DNA from: Membranipora membranacea
Lineage: Eukaryota; Bryozoa; Gymnolaemata; Cheilostomatida; Membraniporidae
Assembly (NCBI GenBank): GCA_914767715.1
Contig: OU612066.1
Location: forward strand, 23,536,283-23,596,282
Reading direction: 5' to 3'
Length of the DNA: 60,000 nucleotides
The position numbers and the translations under genes are program-made. Under the pieces are notes generated by a model. That model worked only from the letters and a program-made list of their open reading frames with translations, made no database searches and was not told where the DNA came from. Positions 43,707 to 53,556 of the stretch are shown one piece after another (the first letter of the stretch is position 1; each line of letters begins with the position of its first letter).

Positions 43707-44111
43707 CTTACTTTGAACATGCTGCTTACTATGAAAGGACAACCTCACTCATCACCACCAGGTGACTTCGATGAGCTTGGCCTGTACTCTAGGAAAAGAT
43801 GGCTGCGGTTGCAGTTTCTATCTCAACAACTCTGGTCATGATGGAGAAAGGAATATCTGCATCATCTTCAATCTAGGCAGAAGTGGAGTTCCCCTCAGCC
43901 TAACCTTCAGCCTGGAGATATTGTTTTGCTCACTGAATCGCATCAACCCCGATGTGAGTGGAAGCTCTCGCTAGTAAATGCAGTCTACCCAAGCCAAGAT
44001 GGTCTAGTACGCAAGGTGCAGCTGCATCTTGGCAATGGTCAGCTTCTCGACAGACCCATACACAAACTAGTCCTCCCACTTCCACATCAACAGCAACCTA
44101 CCACTGACTAG
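43704..44111 (+). pseudogene. BEL/Pao retrotransposon integrase C-terminal remnant
   Basis: The frame reads PLTLNMLLTMKGQP, PPGDFDELGLYSRKRWLRLQ, WRKEYLHHLQSRQKWSS, GDIVLLTESHQPRCEWKLSL and GQLLDRPIHKLVLP, ending TAG. This is the characteristic C-terminal region of BEL/Pao polyproteins after the integrase core. One in-frame TGA stands in the W-S-[stop]-W-R-K-E position where Arg is usual. The upstream integrase core is absent. An LTR was not demonstrated downstream. Confidence 0.75.
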
Positions 44112-44837
44112 AGAGAAAACTGCGTTTTCTGTTGGGGGTGTAACCGTGGGAGTTGCGCTTGGCGTTATAGCATTGACAAAGCCCACCATTGTTTTAAAAC
44201 CGCGTTCATGATGTTTTTACTGCTTTATCTAAGAAGCTTTCTTTCTAACTTTGAGTCATCGCTTTCAATACAATGGTGAAAGCTTTTTCACCAATTTAAA
44301 GCTTTTCACCTTTTCACCCATTTACTGTCACTAGTCACCCAGACATTGGAAAGGATGCATCTTTTAGCCAAGAGCTCTAATCAATATTGTAGGTGGTTCT
44401 TATTTTTATATTCCTAGAGTTTGATAACTTACTGATACATGCATTATATTTCATCTCAGTACATTACATGTAGACATCGTTTTCTGTGGTATCAGATATT
44501 CATTTCAGTTGCATTCTTCAGACATACTATTATAATTTTGGCATTCTTATTTTTAGCTAGATGTAATCCCGACTAGTCACCATTCATAATTGCTCACTAT
44601 TGCTCAGGGGCGTATATTCAAAAAAATTCACCCACTGACTATTAGAGTTGAGCATAAGGATCGGGCGCAGCCCGATCCACACGGAAATTTTTGCATACCG
44701 GTAGCAAAATAGTGCAAGCAGAGAGGTATTTCAATAGCTCACCGAGCTGTTGGGTACTTTCAGAAAACAACTCAATAGCAGTAAAAGATTACGGTAAAAA
44801 TGCTCCAGTTATAAAGCACCAATTTGAATAAAAACTG
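44112..44837. other. No gene; contains a 9-bp-stem hairpin at 44658-44678
   Basis: Possible 3-prime LTR remains of the BEL/Pao element, but no matching partner is present to prove it. 44658-44678 is a perfect GC-rich hairpin, GGATCGGGC-GCA-GCCCGATCC, conspicuous in AT-rich sequence. Confidence 0.4.
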
Positions 44838-44918
44838 ACCTTGATGGGATTCAAACCCACAACAAACTTATTAACAGTGATTATTAGGCAGACGCTCTAC
44901 ACACTGAGCTATTCAGCC
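44838..44918 (-). repeat. tRNA-like / tRNA-derived sequence
   Basis: The minus strand reads GGCTGAATAGCTCAGTGTGT, a plausible D arm and A box, then a T arm with B box GGGTTTGAATCCC, followed by a TTTTT run (pol III-type terminator). The acceptor stem and anticodon stem do not pair properly, so I read this as a tRNA pseudogene or the head of a SINE and not a working tRNA. Confidence 0.4.
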
Positions 44919-45727
44919 ATTCACGGAAATCTGTGGGCCGTGATTGCTAATATACGTCACTGCTATTGCTCACTATCGGATATTCTATTCCCCCATAATG
45001 TGTGAGTTGTGGATAGACCAATCTCTGTTGCTGTATACTACACTACTCTCCTCAAGCCTGTACCCAGCGCTGCTGCAGTAGTACTACCATACTGATCATA
45101 TCTACCGTCGTGACACGTTGACAAAATTGGACAGTTGACATCGTCGGTGATAGACGATTGCCAGTCTCAAGTCCCTAGTACTCTCTCTAATTTACACATA
45201 TCTGATGATATCTGCTCTCTGGATAATTGGTGAGATCAAACCATATCACTGTAAAAACACATGTACATTGTATTATACGCATTGCTCATTTCATGCATAG
45301 TTGGAGTTGCCTGCTCTCAACTAATCGCTGCTTTCTCACTGTATTGACAATCTCTAAGCCTGCAGTAGAATCGCAGCATCATCACTCCTTGACAATTTAT
45401 TATTAGAACTAGTCTGCCTTAAAAGCGCAGTTTCTAGTTTCTCTACAGTCGTTGTTTATTAAATACTGTGATCTTACTTACTTACATGCTCTTACACTGT
45501 TATATCGAATTTATACGTACAGTTAGGGTGTGTCATTATATGTGTACATTATCACATATTATCCATCGTGGTACGATTGCTATTGTTACCACAACCCCTT
45601 ATTACTGTAATTGTCAATGCTATACACAGTGCGCCTTACCCCTGCTTAAAGGTGCACTTTGTCTGTCAAATAAGCGGTGTAAACTCCGTCAGTTCTCAGG
45701 ATCAGCCTTCACGCCACCAAACTAATC
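44919..45727. other. Possible 5-prime region of the SAP-ORF element
   Basis: No coding frame is supported. It directly precedes the SAP-domain ORF and may be its LTR/leader or promoter region. I could not find a second copy to test this. Confidence 0.3.
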
Positions 45728-46285
45728 ATGCAACTACAACAGCAATTCCTAGACAGTCTCACACGATGGCGCATCCCGATGCTGAAGGAGGAGCTAGCTC
45801 GGCTCGACCAACCCTACAGTGGCAGCAAACCTCAACTTGTTCTACGGTTGCAGTCCTACTACAATGAGAACGATCCTGATCTCCAGCGAGCCACCCCACC
45901 ACAACCAACCACAGACGTCTATACGGGTGAGCACAGACAACTTCAAGCTGCTGCTTCTTCTACTCTGGACACCACTACTGGCTCACTAGGTCAGCCAACA
46001 TAACTTCACAATGTTGACCACACCACGGCCAACAGGGGGGACGATTCTAGATCAGTGATTGACACCACCCCAGCCCGACCACTTGCAACAAGAGAAGACA
46101 ATCCTTCACCTGAAATATTTTCCCCTCTACTTTCTGCAGTTGCAACACCCCAACCTACAACACAAACTGCTTCTACAGTACACTTCAGTGTCACACCACC
46201 TGCATTTGTATCTGACCAAGCTGCGCTCAATCTGCAGCGCATAACGCATATGTCTCAAGATCTTTATATTCTGCAGTTTGAATAA
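45728..46285 (+). pseudogene. SAP-domain ORF with one nonsense codon
   Basis: From ATG 45728 the frame gives a SAP motif at about residues 18-45 (IPMLKEELARLDQPYSGSKP, then QLVLRLQSYY), a DNA-binding helix-turn-helix of about 35 residues. A Pro/Thr/Gln-rich region follows, TAA at 46001, and the same frame continues open to 46285 (IFSPLLSAVATPQPT...). SAP motifs at the N-terminus of such ORFs are frequent in transposable-element gag or transposase proteins. No further domain is seen, and the tail of the frame runs into a tandem repeat array. I favour an element remnant over a host gene. Confidence 0.5.
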
Positions 46286-47225
46286 GGTCAATGGGGGCTC
46301 TAACTTGTCAGAGTTTGATATGATTCCGACAGACTTTGTATTTTTTCACGCTGCCGTATGACATGTTTTTTAGTGCAAAAGTCAGCCTCGTTAAATGGGA
46401 CGCTGACAGAGAACGGATAACTGCAGAGCCAAACGGATTTCATATTTGAGACGAGCAAGAGTTGCTTCTGCTTTTGAGGCAAGTTTGAAGCAAATCTATG
46501 TTTTAATCCGAGCGAAAAAAAAGAATGATACCCGCCCTTGGTATATTTTTGAATTTTTTAAGTCAGCGTTATTACCCCTCCAGCTTGTCTCAGGATCTTT
46601 ATATTCTGTAGTTTGGATAAGGTCAATGGGGGCTCTAACTGGTCAGAGTTTGATATGATTCCGACAGACTTTGTATTTTTCACGTTGCCGTATGACATGT
46701 TTTTTTAGTGCAAAATTCAGCCTCGTTAAATGGGACGCTGACAGAGAAAGGATAACTGCAGAGCCAAACGGATTTCATATTTGAAACGAGCGAGAGTTGG
46801 ATCTGCTTTTGAGGTAAGTTTGAAGCAAATCTATGTTTTAATCCGAGCGAAAAAAAAGCATGATACCCACCCTTGGTATATTTTTGAATTTTTTATGTCA
46901 GCGTTATTACCCCTCCAGCTTGTCTCAGGATCTTTATATTCTGCAGTTTGAATAAGGTCAATGGGGGCTCTAACTGGTCAGAGTTTGATTTGATTCCGAC
47001 AGACTTTGTATTTTTTCACGCTGCCGTATGACATGTTTTTTTAGTGCAAAAGTCAGCCTCGTTAAATGGGACGCTGACAGAGAATGGATAACTGCAGAGC
47101 CAAACGGATTTCATATTTGAAACGAGCGAGAGTTGCTTCTGCTTTTGAGTTAAGTTTGAAGCAAATCTATGTTTTAATCCGAGCGAAAAAATAGCATGAT
47201 AACCACCCTTGGTATATTTTTGAAT
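46251..47225 (+). repeat. 335-bp tandem repeat, about 2.9 units
   Basis: Units start at 46251, 46586 and 46921 with TGTCTCAGGATCTTTATATT-like sequence and end with TTGAATTTTTTA...CAGCT. The spacing is exactly 335 bp twice, and the last unit is truncated near 47225. The first unit overlaps the last codons of the SAP-domain frame. Confidence 0.9.
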
Positions 47226-47853
47226 GGGATACAAATACTCGTTCAGGTCAAGTTGATCAATGTAAATGTCATTTGTATTATGACTGAAATTTATGATATC
47301 TGTGATCTGAGTGTTTATTATGACATCTATGAAAATTGGGAAAGCTGCGATATTGCCTTGTGTCCTGAATATTTTCTTTCATAATTACCTGACTGCTTGA
47401 TTTGACCTCATACATTTGTGTTGAGCTGACTGACACGTAACAGTACTTAACATGATCAGCATACACTGTCATAGTTCTGTAGAGGCTTATGTCAGGAAGA
47501 GAATTTTCAAGTTAACACCTTTTTTATCAAAAGCATGAATATCATCCTATACCACTCTCATTGTCAAACCAGAAAATTTTCGACATTCATCATTCAAATA
47601 ATTTGCTGCGTTTGCTGCAGACTTTGCATAAATGGCAGACGTACTTTTCAAAGTATTTGTCATTGTGTAAAGAATGTATGTCCGACTAACTTTGATATCT
47701 CATACAAACCCACAGTACCCACATTATCCTTTTTACCAACTCCACAATATCCTGGTACCAACCCAACAACATCCTGTGTATCATGCCCATATGAGATAAC
47801 CTCACAGCTTTCTCGGAAGGAAGGAGAGTCAATAAAAAGGGAGAGCAGAAGCT

Positions 47854-48689
47854 GTGAGATCTCAAGTTCTCACAGCTCAGGAGATTTCAGATAAAGAGAA
47901 TGGAGCCAGGTGATACCAGACGACGTCAACCACTTCAAAATAATGTATATAATTAAAGTCCAACCTCCGCCTTTTTGGAGGGTTCAAACGCTGACATTTG
48001 AATAATATATATAATTAAAACCTTTTTATTAGACATAAATTAAAGCCCAACCTCCGCCTTTTTGGAGCGTTCAAACGCTGACATTTGAATAATATATATA
48101 ATTAAAACCTTTTTATTAGACATAAATTAAAGCCCAACCTCCGTCTTTTTGGAGGGTTCAAACGTAAACATTTATATGATATAGATAATTAAAACCTTTT
48201 TTATCAGACACAAAATCTAAATCAAATCTCCGCTTTTGTCAAGAGGATGGGCAAATGCAATCTCCGGTTTTTTGGCCATGCTCACCCGCCGTGATGAACC
48301 CCTGTGCACATAAAAACCGGGGGAACATCAAGGCAGGTCAGTTCTGGTTGGAGAGCCCTTGGAGCATGTTTCTCTGGTATAGTATAGATTGCTTTTCTGG
48401 TATCTAACTTAGTTTATTATTCAAGAATAAAAATTGATTTTAATGACGGAAAGGTATCTCAACTATGAGTGATTAGTAAATTGAATTAATACCTACTTGT
48501 AAAAAAATTCTAAAGAACAATGTTGTGGATAAATTTGATTAGGTAAACAAAACACTTTTTGTATGGAGTTGCCTTCTTCCTCAACAGGAAGAAGTTAACT
48601 CCATACAAAATAAACATGAGCAAAATGAATGAAATAGTGGTGTCTGTTCTGCTCGGGTATTTGGCCCCAAGTGGGTCGAATATGCGACA
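47854..48689. mobile_element. Repeat element E, copy 2 (about 836 bp)
   Basis: Same ends as E1 (GTGAGATCTCAAGTTCTCAC; TCGAATATGCGACA). It is longer because the internal minisatellite has an additional unit or two. It interrupts the left arm of the large palindrome. Confidence 0.75.
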
Positions 48690-48766
48690 CCCACACTATC
48701 CTGTGAATAAAGCCCTTTTTCCAGTAAACACCATATCTAACAAAAAGCAACAATATTACCCATGCT

Positions 48767-48953
48767 ACTCTCATTGTCAGGCCAGAAATTCAAATTCAAT
48801 CTTATATAAATATTGCTGTTTGTAATTAAATCTCCATCACAATTGACAGTAATTCTATGCTTTCAATTTACTGTCAATTGTGATGGAGATTGAATTACAA
48901 ACTGCAATATTTATATAAGATTGAATTTGAATTTCTGGCCTGACAATGAGAGT
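48767..48953. repeat. 86-bp-arm near-perfect hairpin at the palindrome centre
   Basis: Arms 48767-48852 and 48868-48953 are reverse complements with about two mismatches and a 15-base loop. A transcript would fold into a long dsRNA stem. It forms the axis of the larger palindrome. Confidence 0.9.
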
Positions 48954-48955
48954 GG

Positions 48956-49402
48956 CCCACTGGCTGTAGCGCAAACAAGTCAACTCTCTGACTTGTGTGT
49001 GAGTTGTACTATGCTCAATGTGGTGAATTTGAGTAGTGAACTATGGGGCAGGTGCCTTGACGATAGCGACTTTTAGCCAATGAGTTGCTGGAAAGCAAAC
49101 CTCTCTGCACTGGTTTGGCTTAGAGTATAAGCAGGAGAGTGATTGGGCGAACATTGCTGCACTGGAACATTGAAGAGTGGCAGCCTCCCTGGTTGCGCAA
49201 CAGCGTAAACACACCAAATATGTCAAAACACCAAATCAGACAAAATACACTGAGGAATCGATGAAATCGATTGAGATGCTCATCAATACACAGGGGTGGC
49301 TTAATGCTGCTGGGCCGGTCTCGAAACAGCGCTTGACTCATGGTTTCTAGCTGAATACCTGTGTGTTGTGCAGTGGTACGCGCGCCACTGTATGTTGTAT
49401 CT
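48956..49402 (+). mobile_element. Truncated copy of the RLE-LINE 3-prime end
   Basis: Reverse complement of 9341-9823, with one internal deletion of about 30 bases. It shares the same 3-prime terminus (CACTGTATGTTGTATCT) and lies in the right arm of the palindrome. It represents either an extremely 5-prime-truncated LINE copy or a short non-autonomous element using the same 3-prime end. Confidence 0.65.
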
Positions 49403-50298
49403 CCCGTCTGAAGGGTGTTGGCTTTATACACAGGATAGTGTGGGCTTGATGCAAAGGATCGTGTGGGCATGATACACAGGATGTTGTGGGGCTGTTACCA
49501 GGATATTATGGGGTTGGTACGAAGGATATTGTGGGTACTGTGGGTTTGTATGAGATATCAAAGGTAGTCGGGCAAACACTCTTTACACAATAACAAATTA
49601 TTTGAGAAGTACGTCTGCCACATATGCAAAGTCTGATGCAATCGCAGCAAATTATTTGAATGATGAAAGGATAATATTTTCTGGCCTGGCAACATACTTG
49701 CCAAGTAATCCGAATTCAAAAGTGGGGATTCCAATTTACAGCGATACTGCACTGCATTGCTGTGCTTTGAGGGTGCGAAGCACCCGAGCAATCCACCTAG
49801 GGGTTGGGAGGCCGTGTGAGCCCCTAATGGGATCCCGGCCGCATATGCTCTGAAAACGTTTCTAACCACTAGGATTGGCTAAAAACGCATATTTGATGTT
49901 TTAAATGTTTGTAATTTTTACTTATTTTAATACAACATGGAGATTTGTTGACATCATTGAAAAGCACAATTCCTTTTCATTTTGTGTGCAAAGACCTTAC
50001 CAGTAACTCAATATGTCCTTGGATAGTTACTAAAATATTGGGATGGGGCTCTTTTCTCTCAGATCTGGAGGAAATAGTGAGAATTACAAAAAGTTGGAAG
50101 TGGGGAGAAGTGGGTGTGGAAATCTGGAGGGTCCCACCAAAATAGGGAGACTTGGCAAGTATGCCTGACAATGAGAGGATGATATTCATGCTTTTGATAG
50201 AAAAGGTAGTTACTTGAAAATTCACTTCCTGACACTTACAGTAATTTAATGTACAAGTATGAAGTAATCTCAGTATATTATACATTGTTTATCCACAG

Positions 50299-50416
50299 AG
50301 AAGGTAAAGCACCAGTCAAGACTTCGCAATATACAACCTGTGAGTGGGGAAGATGTAAATGTAAACGTGTTCTCACTAGTATCCTAGAAACTGTTGCTTG
50401 GAGGCTGCTAAGTTAG
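50299..50416 (+). CDS. Hypothetical short cysteine-bearing terminal exon
   Basis: After a good acceptor (TTTATCCACAG) an open frame of 38 codons ends TAG and contains TTCEWGRCKCKRVL. The C-x4-C-x-C end resembles the ends of the neighbouring peptide genes, but only three cysteines are present and no leader exon was identified upstream. It may be a relic. Confidence 0.2.
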
Positions 50417-50531
50417 ATTGCTGGTAGTGGCATTCCAATCTTCATATCTCTTTAGCAGGTTCCGTTTCACGCTAGCAAAGCGTGAATATGTTGAGAGCTA
50501 CCCTGGTATACTGACAGCCTCGCAGATGAGA

Positions 50532-50539
50532 TATAAAAG
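50532..50539 (+). promoter_or_regulatory. TATA box of the six-cysteine peptide gene
   Basis: TATAAAAG is followed about 30 bases later by a probable start near 50562, and a short non-coding exon ending CTCA|GTAAGT (50609/50610). The coding leader exon starts at 50150+1000 (51150) after TTGTTTAG. The layout mirrors the ten-cysteine genes. Confidence 0.6.
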
Positions 50540-51150
50540 CCAGCCTTTGCCATGTTAGCGTCAGGTTGCAGCTGGATCCACTCTCATCACAACACAACAT
50601 AAGCTCTCAGTAAGTACAGTCTTGATATAGTTAATGGAATATGAATATTAATTTAAATGAGCAAAAGTTAGATTGATTCATTACCCTAGTACCAACATTT
50701 CATTTTTACATTATATCCATCAATGTCTCCAATTTTATGTTGTAAAGTTTCAAGTATGAATGAGCATAAATTCCTCTCAATTCCGTTAATTTGCTTGTTT
50801 TGATGGCTCCCTGCAGGTCACATGGCATGTCACAACATAAATTTATTTCAGTGTGATGAAAGTATTGGCTGTCTTGATACTAAGCTTGGGAAGTTAATCT
50901 TTAGCTATTCTACTAACTTCATGAATTTCCATGTGCAAGCTCTATCTGTGGATCGCTATAGTGACTAATCACAATGTATGTTTGCATCTGTTCAAACTGA
51001 GCAGAGGTTCAGCATTTAATCTACATCTGCTCACCATTTAGTTATGATTGGAACCAAAACAATTGTGTCATCTTTGGGCATATTAAAAATCAGCATTTCT
51101 TGTGTTGTTACTGTATAATTCATTCATTCTAATTTATAGAATTGTTTAGA

Positions 51151-52282
51151 ATGAAGGGATTTGCACTCTTGGTGGTGATGGTTTTGGCTTTTACTGCCGT
51201 CTTTGTTGAATAGCAGTTTTCTGAGCTCTTATTTATGCCCCAATTCGGAGTTGTCCTCTCTCCAGTTTGGTACTTTTAACCCACGCCGCATATGAAAAAC
51301 CTGCTGAAAGAGGGCTATATTGAAAATCGCTGATGCTTGGATAAAAATGATTTTCGATTCAGAGTCTGCATCATTGAAAACCCTGGGAGACAGTGTTTCC
51401 AAATCATTGGAGGCTTGACTGTTGATAAGTCTTAGTTTTATTGACGAAACTCATGAAAGATTCTGCCAAATTGTCCGCAAAACTGGCAGAAAATGCTATA
51501 AATTGACTATCCAAATACTAAAACTATTTACCAAACTATGTCCATTATGAGTTTTCAATGTTGCAGATTCTGAATCAAAAACAATTTCTATCCGATTATA
51601 AGCGGTTTTCAAGATAACCCTCTTTTCAGCATGTTTTCCTATGCGGCGTGGGTTAAAAGTACCAAACTGGAGTGAGGACAATTCCGAATTGAGGCCTAAA
51701 TCAGAGCTCAGAAAACTGTCTATTAATTAGAATTTATATATGTGTCTTAAACTGCTCAATATAATCACCATTATTTTGCAGGTATCTTGCGTCTCTCTAA
51801 ATTGTTTGTGAGAATGTGTTTAAGCTTATAGTATCTAAGTATTTGCTCTATTTTAGTCTAGTCATATCCTTGATTCAATTTAATTATGGTTATTTATTCT
51901 CATTATTTATATACCTACCATGAGGGAAACAGGTTAATCGGGAATAACAATGATTAATAGAAAAAATAAATTGAGATTTGATAAGAAAAGTTGATCATAA
52001 ATATGCTGATGTTGGTATTACCGAGAGCTATAAATTTCCTGATATCAAGCTTGTCAATTGCATGATATCATGTGTAAAAATTCCTCGCCTCAGTGTTGTT
52101 TAAGCACAGGGAGAACAGAATCACTGATGATCAAAATATTGTTTTGTTTGTAATCTGTAGTGGCTGAAGCACAAGGATGTGAGGTCTATTGCTGCAGTCA
52201 GCATTGCAGCTGGAAGGGCAAGAGTGGTGCCTGGACATATGATACCAAAGTGTCAATTCGGCCTTACTGCAAGTGCGCATGA
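51151..52282 (+). CDS. Secreted six-cysteine defensin-like peptide, leader exon hit by a MITE
   Basis: The leader exon starts at 51151 (MKGFALLVVMVLAFTAVFV, strongly hydrophobic). The mature exon is 52161-52282 (acceptor AATCTGTAG, phase 1, stop TGA), about 39 codons. Cysteine spacing is C-x3-CC-x3-C-x20-C-x-C, with CxxxC and CKC as in CS-alpha-beta peptides. A likely cleavage point follows Ala-Glu-Ala. The leader is followed within about 9 bases by MITE T2 (51214). I see no convincing phase-1 donor before it, and the frame reads TAG at 51211. The insertion may have destroyed the donor, or splicing uses a weak GT. ATTAAA overlaps the stop. Confidence 0.55.
51214..51718. mobile_element. MITE T, copy 2 (505 bp)
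   Basis: Begins CAGTTTTCTGAGCTCTTA and ends AGAGCTCAGAAAACTG, collinear with 34001-34504 with scattered substitutions and long inverted arms. It sits directly behind the leader exon of the six-cysteine peptide gene. No clear target duplication. Confidence 0.8.
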
Positions 52283-52381
52283 TTAAAGAAAATCAATTAG
52301 ATGCACAACAATGTGAGTGTTAATTGTTTGTAGTTGCTACTGTTATCTTATATTGTTGGTACAACTCTATTTTCCTAGCAG

Positions 52382-52461
52382 TCAATGGAATGGATTCTAT
52401 AGCAATTTGGGAAGATAACTCTTACAAACAAAACCTTGTTCGTCACGAACAAAATCTGTAG
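52382..52461 (+). CDS. Hypothetical 26-codon terminal exon
   Basis: After acceptor TTTCCTAGCAG the frame reads NGMDSIAIWEDNSYKQNLVR and ends TAG. Related sequence at 3700-3775 and 29935-30015 keeps the DNSYK segment but has a stop there (CAA to TAA). It may be an alternative terminal exon of the upstream peptide gene or only 3-prime UTR; no family recognised. Confidence 0.2.
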
Positions 52462-52971
52462 TGGTGTATCCTCTTAGTTCCCTTGTTAATTTTTTTACAA
52501 AGTTCTAAAATCAGATATTTGCCAAATGAAGTTCACTACCATGCAAGACTATAAATTTCGAGCTTTATTCATTTTGAATTTTGCATGTCCATGAATATTC
52601 AGGAAATTAACATTCACTTAAATCTTTTGTATTTAGATAAATGTTTTAAAACTAAACTTAATCCAAAAAAAATTCTCACTTAACTTAATTATATTATTAT
52701 TATTATAATTGTATTGAGATTTATTGATGATGGTCAAAATGAATGGATGCAGCAGAAGATAATGCGAACACAAAATATAGTAATAATGCACATTTATTCA
52801 GAAGATAGTATTCTTTGTAAAAATCAAAGGGTGTTAAAATCTACAGAAGATTTTTTACAAAAAATAAAGATCAATTTACTACATTGATGGTTAATGTAGT
52901 CAGAACAAGGATCATTTATGTTTTCAGCATTATCAAGATTAATTTTATTATTGAGCGAGGATATATGGTGA

Positions 52972-53556
52972 CTAATCATAGCAACAGCAGCAATCACTAT
53001 TGCAATTTCCTCCTGTCCATCCAACTTTTTTGCAGGCATTTTCACACTCTTTTCCTGCACAACCAGTCTTAGTCCAGTCAGCTCCGGTACTTTGTATGGT
53101 GTTGCAACCTTGGCAAGTTATCTCTGCAGATTTCACTGAAAAACATATTCAACTGTTTAATACTCTCTCTGAACAGCAAGTTTTGACTAATGCCAAAGGT
53201 CGATTAGTACCAGTTTCAGTTTTGGCAGCGATGCACACATACACCTTCAGTGTTGGGATTCAGGGTACCTTGCGACCATCTTAAGGTCCAGCCAAAGCTT
53301 CTGTTTTTACTGGATGGATAGATGGTACTGATACTGTTAAATCCAAAGATCAATACATTGGATTATATTTTTCTTTTATGAGTATTTGGAAGTTGATAAC
53401 TTGACGCTAGATACCAACAAGCTACCCATACCATAACAACATTTTTTGACTGGCACACTGTTAGAAATCCTCTACAAATAAGTGATAATACTTACCAACT
53501 GCCATCAGAACTGTTGCAATCACCATGATGAACATAAGTCTTGTAAGATTAGCCAT
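52972..53556 (-). CDS. Secreted ten-cysteine CS-alpha-beta defensin-like peptide, gene 5
   Basis: Coding exons 53556-53496 (leader, donor GTTG|GTAAGT) and 53135-52972 (acceptor TTTTTCAG, stop TAG), 61 and 164 nt as in genes 1 and 2. All ten cysteines, CxxxC and GWTGGNC are kept. Replacements include Glu-Ala to Ala-Gly after the third cysteine and Arg to Lys after the fifth. The non-coding exon ends at 53829 and the leader exon starts at 53587, both splice sites intact. It is the only ten-cysteine copy on the minus strand. Judged intact and potentially expressed. Confidence 0.75.

Larger units (their letters stand above)
47470..50240. repeat. Large broken palindrome centred near 48860
   Basis: The left arm (47470-47850 and 48690-48852) pairs in inverted order with the right arm (48868-48953 and 49403-50240). 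For example ATCAAAAGCATGAATATCATCC at 47530 matches, inverted, 50175-50197, and CCCACACTATCCTGTG at 48690 matches 49432-49450. Each arm carries one unrelated insertion: E2 in the left and a LINE 3-prime end in the right. There is also a segment around 49700-49950 with no partner. Confidence 0.65.

Noticed and set aside
44838-44918. A functional tRNA gene
   Set aside because: A and B boxes are present but the acceptor and anticodon stems do not pair.
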